64,000 bases of DNA from the NCBI GenBank assembly GCA_009377475.1, contig WHTY01000007.1, positions 1-64,000 on the forward strand. The letters are read 5' to 3'. Positions 55,718 through 64,000 of this stretch are shown piece after piece. The position numbers and the translations under genes were made by a program. The notes beneath the pieces are model-generated. The model did not search any database, was not told the DNA's origin, and was given only the letters and a program-made list of their open reading frames with translations. This stretch comes from Actinophytocola sp. (lineage in GTDB: Bacteria > Actinomycetota > Actinomycetes > Mycobacteriales > Pseudonocardiaceae). How positions within the stretch are numbered: position 1 is the stretch's first letter; every line of letters begins with the position of its first letter.

Positions 55718-56710
55718 CTAGTCCGCCGCGTGTGCTTGCAGGGCACTGATCGCGGAGACGGCAACGATGTCGTCGCTGCGGCAACCACGGGAAAGGTCGT
55801 TCACCGGAGCGGCGAGTCCTTGCAGGATGGGGCCGTACGCCCTGGCTCCCGCGAGCCGCTCGGTGATCTTGTAGCCGATGTTTCCGGCTGCCAGGTTGGG
55901 AAAGATGAACACGTTGGCCCGCCCAGCGACGGGCGAACCGTTCGCCTTGCTGCGGCCGACCGAGTCGAGCAGCGCGGCGTCGAACTGCAGCTCACCGTCG
56001 ATGGCGAGCGCGGGCACCCGCTGGGTCACCAGCGCGGTCGCCTCCCTGACCAGCCCGACGCTGCTGTGCTCGGCGCTGCCCTTGGTGGAGAACGACAGCA
56101 TGGCGACGGCTGGCTCGGTGCCGGTGAGCGTCGCGTAGGTGTGGCTGGTGGCCACGGCGACCTCCGCGAGCTGCGGCGCGTCCGGTTCCGGCAGCACGGC
56201 GCAGTCGCCGTAGCCGATCAACCTGCCGTCCGGAAGCGCCATCAGGAAACTGCTGGTCACGCACTGCGCCCCTGGTGCGGTGCCGACCACCCGCAGTGCC
56301 GCACGCAGCACCTCGGCGGTGGGCCTGCTCGCCCCTGCCACGCAGGCGTCCGCGAGCCCGGCTGGCACGGCGGCGACGGCGAGTGCCAGCGGATCGGCGC
56401 CGATGCCAGGAAGCCGCTCGGCGAGCACCGCCCCCGCCGGACCGTCGGCGAGCGCGTCCGGCTCGGCAACGGTGACCCGTTCATCGAGCAGCACCCCCTC
56501 CCGCTCGGCGACGTCGTGCACCCGGTCGCGCTGCGCGACAAGCACCGGGGTCACGCCGAACTCCGCCAGCCGCGCCGCCGCGGTGACGACGCGCGGGTCG
56601 TCACCGTCGGCGAGCGCCACCCTGCTTGGGGTTCCGGCCAGCCGCGCGCACCAGCGCGCGACCAGCGCGTCCGGCGCGGCGACCTGCGGTTCGGGGGCGA
56701 CGGTGGACAC
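55718..56710 (-). CDS. pta: Phosphate acetyltransferase
   Basis: Pta turns acetyl phosphate, the product of Xsc, into acetyl-CoA. The 330-residue protein is the short, catalytic-domain-only form that occurs in sulfonate gene clusters. Family features include RVALADGDDPRVVTAAARLAE, ADACVAGASRPTAEVLRAALRVVG, AVAMLSFSTKGSAEHSSVGLVREA, and NVFIFPNLAAGNIGYKITERLAGARAYGPILQGL. The GTG at 56710 has GGAG eight bases upstream and begins two bases after the ald stop, so the genes are co-transcribed. Together with Xsc and Tpa this completes a route from taurine to acetyl-CoA. Confidence 0.92.
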   Translation of the reverse strand: MSTVAPEPQVAAPDALVARWCARLAGTPSRVALADGDDPRVVTAAARLAEFGVTPVLVAQRDRVHDVAEREGVLLDERVTVAEPDALADGPAGAVLAERLPGIGADPLALAVAAVPAGLADACVAGASRPTAEVLRAALRVVGTAPGAQCVTSSFLMALPDGRLIGYGDCAVLPEPDAPQLAEVAVATSHTYATLTGTEPAVAMLSFSTKGSAEHSSVGLVREATALVTQRVPALAIDGELQFDAALLDSVGRSKANGSPVAGRANVFIFPNLAAGNIGYKITERLAGARAYGPILQGLAAPVNDLSRGCRSDDIVAVSAISALQAHAAD

Positions 56711-56712
56711 GC

Positions 56713-57837
56713 TCAGCGCTCCGTGCCGATCGCATCGGCCAGTGGCAGGTGGTCCAGCCCATGCGCCCGCGCGACCGGGGCGTTGGTGAGCTGCCCGCCA
56801 AGGGTGTTCAGGCCAGGCGCGAGCACCGAATCGTCTGCCAGCGCCTGCCGCCAGCCCTTGTCGGCGATCGCCCTGACGTACGGAAGGGTGACATTGGTGA
56901 GCGCATAGGTGGACGTGTTCGGCACCGCGCCGGGCATGTTGGCGACGCAGTAGAACACCGAGCCGTGCACCGGATAGGTCGGATCGTCGTGCGTCGTCGG
57001 GCGGGAGTCCTCGAAGCAGCCACCCTGGTCGATCGAGATGTCGACAAGCACACTGCCTGGCTTCATCCGCGCGACCAGCGCGTTGGACACCAGCCTCGGC
57101 GCCTTCGCGCCTGGCAGCAGCACCGCGCCGATGACCAGGTCCGCGGCGAGCACCGCGCGTTCGATCTCGAAGCTGTTGGCGACGACGGTGGTGACCCTGC
57201 CGTTGTAGCGGCGGTCGAGCGCGCGCAGCTTGTCCACGTCGGTGTCGAGCACCGTGACGTCGGCCCAGCCACCGACCGTCATCGCGATCGCGTTCGTGCC
57301 CGCCACCCCCGCGCCGAGCACAACGACCTTGGCCGGTTCCACGCCGGTGACGCCGCCGAGCAGCAGTCCCCGTCCGCCGCCGGTGCGGCGCAGCGCCTCC
57401 CCGCCGACCTGCGGCGCGAGGCAGCCCGCGACTTCGCTCATCGGATACAGCAGCGGCAGCGCACCGCTCGGCAGTTGCACCGTCTCGTACGCGATGGCGG
57501 TGGTCTTGGCGCGCAGCAGCGCGTCGGTGCACTCGCGCGACGCCGCCAGGTGCAAGTAGGTGAACAGCGTCAGGTCCTCGCGCAGTCGGTGGTATTCCGA
57601 CTCGATCGGCTCCTTGACCTTCAGCACCAGCTCCGACTGGCCCCACACCTCGTCGGCCGACTCCAGGATCTTCGCCCCGGCCGCGGTGAACTCGTCGTCG
57701 CGGATGGACGATCCAGCACCGGCACCGGCCTCGATCACGACGTCGTGGCCGCGGCTGGCCAGCTCGTGAACCCCTGGGGGTGTGAGCGCGACGCGGTACT
57801 CGTGGTTCTTGACTTCCTTGGGCACGCCGATACGCAT
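56713..57837 (-). CDS. ald: Alanine dehydrogenase
   Basis: Ald oxidises L-alanine to pyruvate and ammonia with NAD. In this setting it regenerates the pyruvate consumed by taurine:pyruvate aminotransferase. The 374-residue protein has the N-terminal signature MRIGVPKEVKNHEYRVALTPPGV, the catalytic region TLFTYLHLAASRE, the Rossmann loop VVVLGAGVAGTNAIAMTVG, and DISIDQGGCFEDSRPTTHDDPTY. It is full length and intact. It lies 28 bases after the tpa stop and two bases before pta, forming the middle of the operon. Confidence 0.95.
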   Translation of the reverse strand: MRIGVPKEVKNHEYRVALTPPGVHELASRGHDVVIEAGAGAGSSIRDDEFTAAGAKILESADEVWGQSELVLKVKEPIESEYHRLREDLTLFTYLHLAASRECTDALLRAKTTAIAYETVQLPSGALPLLYPMSEVAGCLAPQVGGEALRRTGGGRGLLLGGVTGVEPAKVVVLGAGVAGTNAIAMTVGGWADVTVLDTDVDKLRALDRRYNGRVTTVVANSFEIERAVLAADLVIGAVLLPGAKAPRLVSNALVARMKPGSVLVDISIDQGGCFEDSRPTTHDDPTYPVHGSVFYCVANMPGAVPNTSTYALTNVTLPYVRAIADKGWRQALADDSVLAPGLNTLGGQLTNAPVARAHGLDHLPLADAIGTER

Positions 57838-57865
57838 GGCGTCACCTCGCTTTCTCGGTAGGGAT

Positions 57866-59236
57866 TCAGGCGCGAACGTGGGTGTCGACGGCGTCGACGA
57901 CGGCGGCGACCTTGTGCAGCAGGTCGTCGAGCACGCCCTGGTCGGCGACCAGCGGTGGGGAGAGCATCAGCATGGTCGCGCCCCGGTCGTCGGGGCGAGT
58001 GATGAGTCCGACGTCGCGCATGGCGCGCGGCATGACCTCGCCGACGATCTCCGCGCCCTGCTGCTCGGTCAGCGGCCTGCCGGTGTGGCGGTCGCCGGTG
58101 AACTCCAGGGCGTAGAAGAAGCCGGTGCCGCGCCACTCGGCGACACTCGTGCTGGCGTCGCGGATGCGGTTAAGCCCCGCCTGAAAGTGCGGCTCAAGCG
58201 CGCGCACGTTGCCGAGGACGTCCTCATCGGACAGTGCGGTCAGGTTGGCGACGGCGACGGCGGTCGACACCGGGTGCCCGCCCCAGGTCGCGCCGTGGGT
58301 GAAGGTGCCGCCCTGCGGCGAGTCGTACAGCCGCTCCACCAGCGGGCGGCGCAGCAGCACCCCGCCGAGCGGGGCGTAGCCGGACGTCGCGCCCTTGGCG
58401 AAGGTGATCAGGTCGGGCACCACGCCGTACTTGGCGCTGCCGAACCACTCGCCCAGCCTGCCGTAAGCGCAGATCACCTCGTCGGCGACCAGCAGGATGC
58501 CGTGACGGTCGCAGATCTCGCGCAACTGCCGCCAGTAGCCCTCCGGCGGCACGATCGCACCCCGGGAGTTCTGCACCGGCTCGGCGAACAGCGCGGCGAT
58601 GGTGTCGGGACCTTCCTCCTCGATGACGGCCTCGATCGCCTTGATGCTGGGCAGTTCGGACGCGCTGCCGCCGTCGGGTACCCGCTCGCCGAGCGTGTTC
58701 GGGACGTGCCGGACACCGGGCATCAGCGGGCCGAACGGTTCCCTGAACTTCGGGATGCCGGTGACGGCGAGCGCGCCGAGAGTGGTGCCGTGGTAGGCCA
58801 TATCCCTCGCGATGATCTTGGTGCGCTGCGGTTCGCCCTGGCTGCGGTGGTACTGCCGGACGAACTTGACCGCCGACTCGACGGCCTCGGAGCCGGAGTT
58901 GACGAAGAAGACGGTCTCCAAGTCTCCCGGCGCGTGCCCGGCGATCAGGGTCGCGGCCTCGACCGACGCCGGGTGCGCCGCGGACCAGTTGGTCCAGTAC
59001 GCCAGCGACTCCATTTGCTTGGCCGCCGCTGCGGGGATGTCGGTGCGGCCGTGGCCGATGTTGACGCAGAACAGCCCGGCGAGGCCGTCGAGGAAGGCCC
59101 TGCCGGAGTCGTCGTAGATGTAGCAGCCCTCGCCGCGGGTGATGATCGGCAGCGCGTCGTCGCGCCAGGCCGCCCCCTTCGTGAAGTGCGGGAACAGGTG
59201 TCGCCGAGCCTGTGCTCGGATGTCGGTGCTTGTCAC
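57866..59236 (-). CDS. tpa: Class III aminotransferase, probable taurine:pyruvate aminotransferase
   Basis: The 456-residue PLP enzyme has the class III omega-aminotransferase pattern: FFVNSGSEAVESAVKFVRQYH, MAYHGTTLGALAVTG, ILLVADEVICAYGRLGEWFGS and the PLP-binding Lys in LITFAKGATSGYAPLGGVLL. Class III enzymes use many amines; taurine is assigned here because the gene heads an operon with ald and pta next to xsc. The GTG at 59236 has GGAGGG four bases upstream. It may also act on beta-alanine or hypotaurine. It is the first gene of the tpa-ald-pta-permease unit. Confidence 0.88.
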   Translation of the reverse strand: MTSTDIRAQARRHLFPHFTKGAAWRDDALPIITRGEGCYIYDDSGRAFLDGLAGLFCVNIGHGRTDIPAAAAKQMESLAYWTNWSAAHPASVEAATLIAGHAPGDLETVFFVNSGSEAVESAVKFVRQYHRSQGEPQRTKIIARDMAYHGTTLGALAVTGIPKFREPFGPLMPGVRHVPNTLGERVPDGGSASELPSIKAIEAVIEEEGPDTIAALFAEPVQNSRGAIVPPEGYWRQLREICDRHGILLVADEVICAYGRLGEWFGSAKYGVVPDLITFAKGATSGYAPLGGVLLRRPLVERLYDSPQGGTFTHGATWGGHPVSTAVAVANLTALSDEDVLGNVRALEPHFQAGLNRIRDASTSVAEWRGTGFFYALEFTGDRHTGRPLTEQQGAEIVGEVMPRAMRDVGLITRPDDRGATMLMLSPPLVADQGVLDDLLHKVAAVVDAVDTHVRA

Positions 59237-59359
59237 GGGTCCCTCCGCGGTCGTCCTTCGATTCGCGTGATGTGGACCACTGTGCGGGACCGACAGGACC
59301 CATGACAGATCCAGAGGGAAGCCACTTTTTGGGTACCAGTTCCGCGATCCGCGCCCGCG

Positions 59360-60691
59360 CTACGTAAGCGTCGTGAAGTAGTAGATCAGCGGAATCAGTA
59401 ACACGAAGAGCCCCTTGGGAATGTCCCTGAACCGCCCGGCGAACAGTTTCGCGATCACATAGGTCACGATTCCCGCCGCGATTCCGGTGCCAAAGTTGAA
59501 CGTGAAGATGGTGACCACGATCGTCATGAAAGCTGGCAACGACTCCGGAATGTCGTCGAATCGGATATCGCGGATGGGTTGCAGCATCATCAGGCCAACC
59601 AGAATGAGCACCGGAGCGGTCGCCTGCGCCGGGATCATCAACGCGATCGGGGTGAACAACACCGTCGCCAGGAAGAGCACACCCGTCATGATCGATGTCA
59701 ACCCGGTGCGGCCGCCTGCTTCGACGCCGGATGCGGATTCCACGTAGGTGGTCATGACAGGGACCCCGACCAGCGACCCCGCGACGGTACTCGAGCTGTC
59801 GACGAGGAACGGCTTGTTGATCTCGGGGAGGTTGCCGTCGTCGTCGAGCATCTTCCCCTTGGCTCCGACCGCGAGCAGCGTCCCGAGCGTGGCGAAGAAG
59901 TCCGAGACGAACAACGCGAAGATGAACGGGAACATGCTCAGGCTCAGCGCACCGACGATATCGAGTTGGAACGCGACCTCGCTGATGCCCGACGGCAACT
60001 GGACCGGCGACGACGGCATAGAGGTGACGCCGAACGGAATTCCGATCAGAGTGGTGGCCAGTATCGCGATCAGCAGCCCGCCAAGGACCTTGCGAATGTA
60101 GAGCAGGAACGTAATCAGCAGTCCCACGAGGGCAAGCAGCGTACCTGGCTCGCTCAGGTCGCCGATAACCAGTGCGTTGGAGCGCTCACTCGCATTGACC
60201 AGCCCGGCATTGCGGAAGCCGACGAAGCAGATGAACAGCCCGACACCCGCGCCAATGGCGAGCTTGATGGCCTTCGGCATGAGCCGTGCGATGGCCTCCC
60301 GCAAACGCAGCAGTGTCATCAGGACGAACGCCACCCCGCTGATGAACACCATTCCCATACTGGTCTGCCACGGAATGCCTTCTGCGACAGCGAGCGTGAG
60401 CGCGATGAAGGCGACCGAACCGAGGCCAGGGGCAAGGGCGAGCGGGCGATTGCTGTACAGCCCCATCACGATGGTCGACAGCGCGGCCATCGCCGCCACC
60501 GCGACCGTGACCGGACCGCGTGGCATCCCACCAGACTCGAGCAGTCCTGGCACTACCGCGAGGATGTAGGCCATCGTCGCGAACGTGGTCACGCCTGCGA
60601 CCAATTCGGTACGAACGGTCGAGCCACGCTCCCTGATCCGGAAGATCCGTTCGAGCATTCCGGCTCGCGCGGCCGGTTTCGTCGTCGTCAT
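59360..60691 (-). CDS. NCS2-family purine permease (AzgA-like)
   Basis: The 443-residue membrane protein has 13-14 hydrophobic segments and the AzgA-subfamily features VRTELVAGVTTFATMAYILAVVP, ALAPGLGSVAFIALTLA, KLAIGAGVGLFICFVGFRNAGLV, FVSDFFATLGTLLAVGAKGKML and ASGVEAGGRTGLTSIMTG. AzgA-type members import adenine, guanine or hypoxanthine with protons. The ATG has GGAG five bases upstream. It is divergent from an adenosine-deaminase-family gene with two LacI-type operators in between, so uptake and deamination are probably co-regulated. Confidence 0.92.
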   Translation of the reverse strand: MTTTKPAARAGMLERIFRIRERGSTVRTELVAGVTTFATMAYILAVVPGLLESGGMPRGPVTVAVAAMAALSTIVMGLYSNRPLALAPGLGSVAFIALTLAVAEGIPWQTSMGMVFISGVAFVLMTLLRLREAIARLMPKAIKLAIGAGVGLFICFVGFRNAGLVNASERSNALVIGDLSEPGTLLALVGLLITFLLYIRKVLGGLLIAILATTLIGIPFGVTSMPSSPVQLPSGISEVAFQLDIVGALSLSMFPFIFALFVSDFFATLGTLLAVGAKGKMLDDDGNLPEINKPFLVDSSSTVAGSLVGVPVMTTYVESASGVEAGGRTGLTSIMTGVLFLATVLFTPIALMIPAQATAPVLILVGLMMLQPIRDIRFDDIPESLPAFMTIVVTIFTFNFGTGIAAGIVTYVIAKLFAGRFRDIPKGLFVLLIPLIYYFTTLT

Positions 60692-60768
60692 GATCGCTCC
60701 ATCTGTCGAATCCGCGATTCGGTAGCGGGAAGTATGCGAGCGCCGTTGTGGGTGGTCAACGATCTGCC

Positions 60769-60818
60769 TGCAACCGCTTGCACCTCCGCTCAGGCGCACC
60801 GCCGTGCAAGCGATTGCA
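60769..60818. promoter_or_regulatory. Two LacI-type operators in the NCS2 / deaminase divergent promoter region
   Basis: TGCAACCGCTTGCA (60769..60782) and TGCAAGCGATTGCA (60805..60818) share the TGCAA...TTGCA arms of LacI-family operators, 36 bases apart start to start. The second lies 9 bases upstream of TTGACG (60828..60833), a likely -35 element with TATCTT at 60853..60858. The LacI gene two positions downstream is the natural ligand protein. Confidence 0.75.
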
Positions 60819-60893
60819 GCGAAAACATTGACGGACGAACCCAGCTCAACCGTATCTTGTGCGGCACCTGATTCCGTCCTATCGGAGATGTGA

Positions 60894-62003
60894 ATGCTCG
60901 ACTTCGATGAATTCCTGCGGCGCATTCCCAAGGCAGAACTGCATTGCCATCTGGTCGGCGCCGTTCCCGCAGCGACCGCCTGGGACGTCGCCCGGCGCAA
61001 CGACGTCGCCCTGCCAGCCAGCGGCCCTGACTCGTTGTACCGATTCACCAACTTCGACCAGTTCATCGCGGGATACATGACGGTCGCGCGGGTCTTTCGC
61101 ACCCGGCGCGACTTCGCAGAAGCCGCCTACGTCACGCTCAGCGAAGGTTTCGCCAACGGCAACGTCCGATACCGCGAGATGTTCTTCAACCCGACCGACC
61201 ACTTCCCGGGCGGTGCGACCTACCAGGTCATGCTCGACGGACTCATCGACGGAATTACCGCGGCCGAGCAGGACTTCGGCGTCCGGTGCCTGCTGGTTCC
61301 CTCGATCAACCGAATGGTGTCCTCCGCGACCGCGGAACAGCTGGTCGAGGACATCGTGCGGCTCCGCCGCGACGAGGTCGTGGGAATCGGATTGGACGGC
61401 CCCGAACCCAGTGGGCCGCCGGAGCGGTTCGAGTCGGCGTTCCGGCTCGCCAAGCAGGCAGGGCTGCGGCGAACGGCGCATGCCGGTGAGGACTACGCGA
61501 CACTCGACGGTGGCCCGCCAAGCAACGTCGTGACCTGCCTTGATCGGCTCGACTGCGACCGCATCGATCATGGCTACAACATGCTCGCCGACGCCGCCGT
61601 CGTCCGCCGGTGCCAGGCGGCGGGCGTCCCCATCACCTGCTGCTTGCCCGGCTCGAATCCGACGCTTCGGCCAGCCAGGGTCGCGAGCATCCGCGCCATG
61701 CTCGACCTCGGGCTACGCGTCAGCCTGCACAGCGACGACCCCGCGATGCACGGCGCGGACCCCGGCGAGGTCTATGTCGGCGCCGCTGCCGCGCTCGGCC
61801 TCGGCGTCGAGGACGCCATCCAGCTATGCCTGACCGCGGTCGACTCGGCGTGGATCGACGACGCCGAGCGTGTCACGCTACGGCGGTCGTTCACCACCGA
61901 GATCGAGCGCCTCCGCGCCCAGCTGCGCCCCGCGGCGACCGCGACAAGCGTCCCCGCGGCTGGTGCGGGGCCATACTGGACAGATGACGGCGAAGCTCAG
62001 TGA
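60894..62003 (+). CDS. add: Adenosine deaminase family protein
   Basis: This 369-residue metal-dependent deaminase has the zinc ligands in ELHCHLVG, the catalytic HAGE, the RIDHGYNM histidine and the SDDPAMHG aspartates, so the active site is complete. It probably deaminates adenosine, deoxyadenosine or adenine; the neighbouring NCS2 permease, which carries nucleobases, makes adenine or a related base possible. GGAG lies six bases before the ATG. Its last codons overlap the start of the LacI gene by 20 bases, so they are co-expressed. Confidence 0.9.
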   Translation: MLDFDEFLRRIPKAELHCHLVGAVPAATAWDVARRNDVALPASGPDSLYRFTNFDQFIAGYMTVARVFRTRRDFAEAAYVTLSEGFANGNVRYREMFFNPTDHFPGGATYQVMLDGLIDGITAAEQDFGVRCLLVPSINRMVSSATAEQLVEDIVRLRRDEVVGIGLDGPEPSGPPERFESAFRLAKQAGLRRTAHAGEDYATLDGGPPSNVVTCLDRLDCDRIDHGYNMLADAAVVRRCQAAGVPITCCLPGSNPTLRPARVASIRAMLDLGLRVSLHSDDPAMHGADPGEVYVGAAAALGLGVEDAIQLCLTAVDSAWIDDAERVTLRRSFTTEIERLRAQLRPAATATSVPAAGAGPYWTDDGEAQ

Positions 62004-62988
62004 CGTCGCACGGATCGCGGGCGTGTCGGTCTCGACGGCCTCCCGGGCACTGTCCCATCCCGAGATGTTGCGACCGGCGACGGTCAAACGCGTCCGGCTG
62101 GCGGCACGAGCTCTCGGTTACGCGCCGAATGCCGCCGCCGTCGCGCTCACGACGGGACGTTACGAATCGCTCGGGCTTGTGCTGCATTCCCTGACCAATC
62201 CGCTCTATGCCCGGTTCGCCTCCAGCGTGCAGCGACACGCCCAGGAGCATGGCTACGGACTGCACATCGTCGACACCGTCGGCGTCGACGACCGGGAGGT
62301 GGAACTGTGTGAGAGCCTGTGCCGCCATCAGACCGGCGGCATCGTCTCCATCGCTTCCCGGTTGCCAGAGCAGCAGCTGAGGATGTTGCGGGAGCGTATC
62401 CCGCTGGTGCTGGTCAACCGGCACGTCAGCGGCATCCCCGCCGTCGTCGTCGACGTGTCGACAGGTATCGCGCGCATGATCGACCACCTTGCCGACCTCG
62501 GGCACAGTCACATCGTCTACGTCTCCGGACCCATCCAGACGTGGTCCGACGAGCGACGCCGGCGCCGCGTGCGGGAGCGCATCCGGTTGTACGACATGCG
62601 AATGGAACTCATCGGCCCGACCCCGCCGGTATTCCGCTCGGGCATCGTCGCGGCGGAACGCGCCCTGAGCGTCGGTGCGACGGCCGTGCTCGCCTACAAC
62701 AGCCTCATCGCACTGGGTGTGATGTTCCAGCTCGCCGCGGCAGGCGCACGCGTACCGGAGGACATCAGCGTCGCCAGCGGCGACGACTTCGAAACGCTCG
62801 GCGTCTCCGGCCCGGCACTGACCGCGTTGCGATTACCGATCGACGACGCGGGCGCACTGTCGGTCCAGCTCATGCTCGCGCTGCTGGCTGGCGAGAAACC
62901 ACCGTCGAAGCCGCTGACGATCCCGGTGAGCCTGGTACCCCGGCAGTCGACGGCCAGGGCGGCTACCGCGAGCCGAGTACCTCACTGA
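61984..62988 (+). CDS. LacI-family transcriptional regulator
   Basis: The 334-residue protein has an N-terminal LacI helix-turn-helix (KLSDVARIAGVSVSTASRALSHPEMLRPATVKRVRLAARALGYAPN) with hinge helix, followed by a periplasmic-binding-protein-like effector domain (SLGLVLHSLTNPLYARFASSVQRHAQEHGYGLHIVDTVG). The recognition helix SVSTASRAL fits operators of the TGCAA...TTGCA type found upstream of the NCS2 and deaminase genes. A purine or nucleoside effector is likely by context. It overlaps the deaminase gene by 20 bases and the convergent MocR gene by 26 bases. Confidence 0.93.
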   Translation: MTAKLSDVARIAGVSVSTASRALSHPEMLRPATVKRVRLAARALGYAPNAAAVALTTGRYESLGLVLHSLTNPLYARFASSVQRHAQEHGYGLHIVDTVGVDDREVELCESLCRHQTGGIVSIASRLPEQQLRMLRERIPLVLVNRHVSGIPAVVVDVSTGIARMIDHLADLGHSHIVYVSGPIQTWSDERRRRRVRERIRLYDMRMELIGPTPPVFRSGIVAAERALSVGATAVLAYNSLIALGVMFQLAAAGARVPEDISVASGDDFETLGVSGPALTALRLPIDDAGALSVQLMLALLAGEKPPSKPLTIPVSLVPRQSTARAATASRVPH

Positions 62989-64000
62989 CCGCCGCGGCGA
63001 GCTGCCGCACCCCTGGCCGGATGGCGTCGAGCGGGATGGCGGCGAAGCCGAGCCGGAAATGGTTGCGGTGCTGCGCGCGCTCGGTGAAGTAGATGTCGCC
63101 GCGCTCGATGACGACGCCGCGTGCCAGCGCGGCCGTGGCCAGTTCGGCGCAGTCGAGCGAGGGCGGGCCGGTGACCCAGATGCTGACCCCGCCCGGCGGC
63201 GGATCGACCCGCCACGGCAGCAGCTCGTTGAGCGCGTCGCGCAGTGCGTACCACTTGCGTTGCAGTTGCGTCCGGCGCCTACGCACGGTGCGGTGGTACT
63301 GGCCGCTGTCGATCAACAGCGACATCGCCCGCTGGATGTGTCCTGACGCGTGCCTGACCCGGTACCTGCGCTGGTTGCGCAGCTCGCGGATCAGCTCCGG
63401 CGCCGCGACCAGGTACCCCAGCCGCAGCCCGGGCGCGAGGAACTTGGAGAACGTGCCCAGGTAGATCACGCGGTCGCTGCCGGGCAGCGCTTTCAGCGCC
63501 GGGGTGGGACTGCCCTGGTACCGGAACTCGCTGTCGTAGTCGTCCTCGATCAGCAGCGTGTCGGACTGCCTCGCTTGCGCGAGTAGTTGTTTGCGGCGGC
63601 CGATGGACAGCGTGACGTTGGTGGGGCTGTGGTGGCTCGGTGTCAGGTGCAGCAGCTCGATGCCGCCGAGCCCGGCGGGCGGGACCATCCCGGCGCCGTC
63701 GACGGGAAACGGCGCGAGCAGCGCGCCAGCGCGGGAGAAGATGTGGCGGGCGTCGAGGTAGCCGGGGTCCTCGACACCGACGGTGTCGCCCTCCCGCAAC
63801 AGGCTGGAGGCGAGCAGGTCGAGGCCCTGCTGCGAGCCGAGGGTGATCAGCACCTGGTCCGGCTCTGCCTCGATGCCGCGCGTCGGCAGCACCTCGCGGC
63901 ACAGCGCGTCGACCAGGTACGGGTCGTCCTCATCGATGCCGTCGCGGAGGCTGTAGTACAGGTGCGGCGGCTCAAGCGCCTCCCGCAGCGCACGCGCCCA
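62963..64000 (-). CDS. MocR/PdxR-type regulator, aminotransferase domain (5' end outside the window)
   Basis: The visible 345 codons are the fold-type I aminotransferase-like domain of a MocR regulator: DPYLVDALCREVLPTRGI, VLITLGSQQGLDLLASSLLREGDTVGVEDPGY, LLIEDDYDSEFRY, and the PLP Lys in YLGTFSKFLAPGLRLGYL. The open frame continues unbroken to the window end, where the GntR-type DNA-binding domain should follow. MocR proteins bind PLP with an amino acid effector. TauR, the taurine regulator of Rhodobacter, is of this type, and the gene lies 4 kb from the taurine operon, but the intervening purine module makes that link weak. GabR- or PdxR-like roles are alternatives. Confidence 0.88.
   Translation of the reverse strand, partial: WARALREALEPPHLYYSLRDGIDEDDPYLVDALCREVLPTRGIEAEPDQVLITLGSQQGLDLLASSLLREGDTVGVEDPGYLDARHIFSRAGALLAPFPVDGAGMVPPAGLGGIELLHLTPSHHSPTNVTLSIGRRKQLLAQARQSDTLLIEDDYDSEFRYQGSPTPALKALPGSDRVIYLGTFSKFLAPGLRLGYLVAAPELIRELRNQRRYRVRHASGHIQRAMSLLIDSGQYHRTVRRRRTQLQRKWYALRDALNELLPWRVDPPPGGVSIWVTGPPSLDCAELATAALARGVVIERGDIYFTERAQHRNHFRLGFAAIPLDAIRPGVRQLAAAVSEVLGSR

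Noticed and set aside
55718..57646. A 642-codon frame combining antisense-like sequence over ald with pta
   Set aside because: The first part lies out of frame within ald; pta begins at the GTG 56710 with its own ribosome binding site two bases after the ald stop.

Overview
This window is high-GC actinobacterial chromosomal DNA with dense gene packing, frequent GTG starts and many apparently leaderless promoters. Protein similarities and gene order point to the Pseudonocardiaceae (Amycolatopsis / Saccharopolyspora / Saccharomonospora type). From trigger factor to ssb (about 0.2-30.6 kb) the order follows the Mycobacterium tuberculosis Rv2462c-Rv2478c block: tig, nei2, rpiB, the Rv2466c-type thioredoxin-fold protein, pepN, the DUF5130/CtaJ pair, an HNH endonuclease, glbO, aglA, an Rv2474c-like protein, the giant NAD-glutamate dehydrogenase, ettA and ssb. 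The species assignment is inference; the gene order is compared from memory.

Layout. 0-3 kb: tig, an AI-2E-family exporter, tRNA-Gly and tRNA-Pro. 3-11.3 kb: a class III nucleotide cyclase, a membrane protein with a Gly/Asp tail, a delta-9 desaturase, nei2-rpiB, an MBL hydrolase, a methyltransferase plus aldehyde dehydrogenase, and the Rv2466c-like protein. 11.4-30.6 kb: the core conserved block, plus an Rpn-like nuclease and a large TPR/proline-rich protein that look like lineage additions. 30.7-41.3 kb: a CopD-CtaG copper/oxidase assembly protein, tRNA-Arg, a methyltransferase, an MFS exporter, a MoaD/BNR pair, a kynureninase running in frame into a PhoD-type phosphatase, and a second MBL hydrolase. 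41.4-48.4 kb is an accessory stretch: secreted penicillin-acylase-type hydrolase, small HTH protein, two abutting gene remnants (GntR and GH31), a secreted subtilase, a coiled-coil protein with in-frame repeats, a hemerythrin and a Cys-rich small protein.

The most coherent metabolic unit is 48.5-59.2 kb, a taurine dissimilation locus. Taurine:pyruvate aminotransferase (tpa), alanine dehydrogenase (ald) and phosphate acetyltransferase (pta) form a minus-strand operon that ends in an APC permease reading frame broken by a one-base frameshift. Sulfoacetaldehyde acetyltransferase (xsc) is transcribed divergently from an IclR regulator that is translationally coupled to close homologues of the aerobic cobaltochelatase subunits CobS and CobT, with no CobN nearby. 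This IclR-CobS-CobT unit inside a sulfonate pathway is the strongest candidate for an undescribed system.

The right end (59.3-64 kb) is a purine module: an NCS2 permease divergent from an adenosine-deaminase-family gene and a LacI regulator, with two LacI-type operators between them. A MocR-type regulator is cut by the window edge.

Non-coding structure is rich. There are three copies of a palindrome placed just after stop codons, a family of long imperfect palindromes with GTTGATCAAC-like ends, a five-unit 21-bp tandem repeat that folds into the xsc terminator, and several paired operator-like palindromes.
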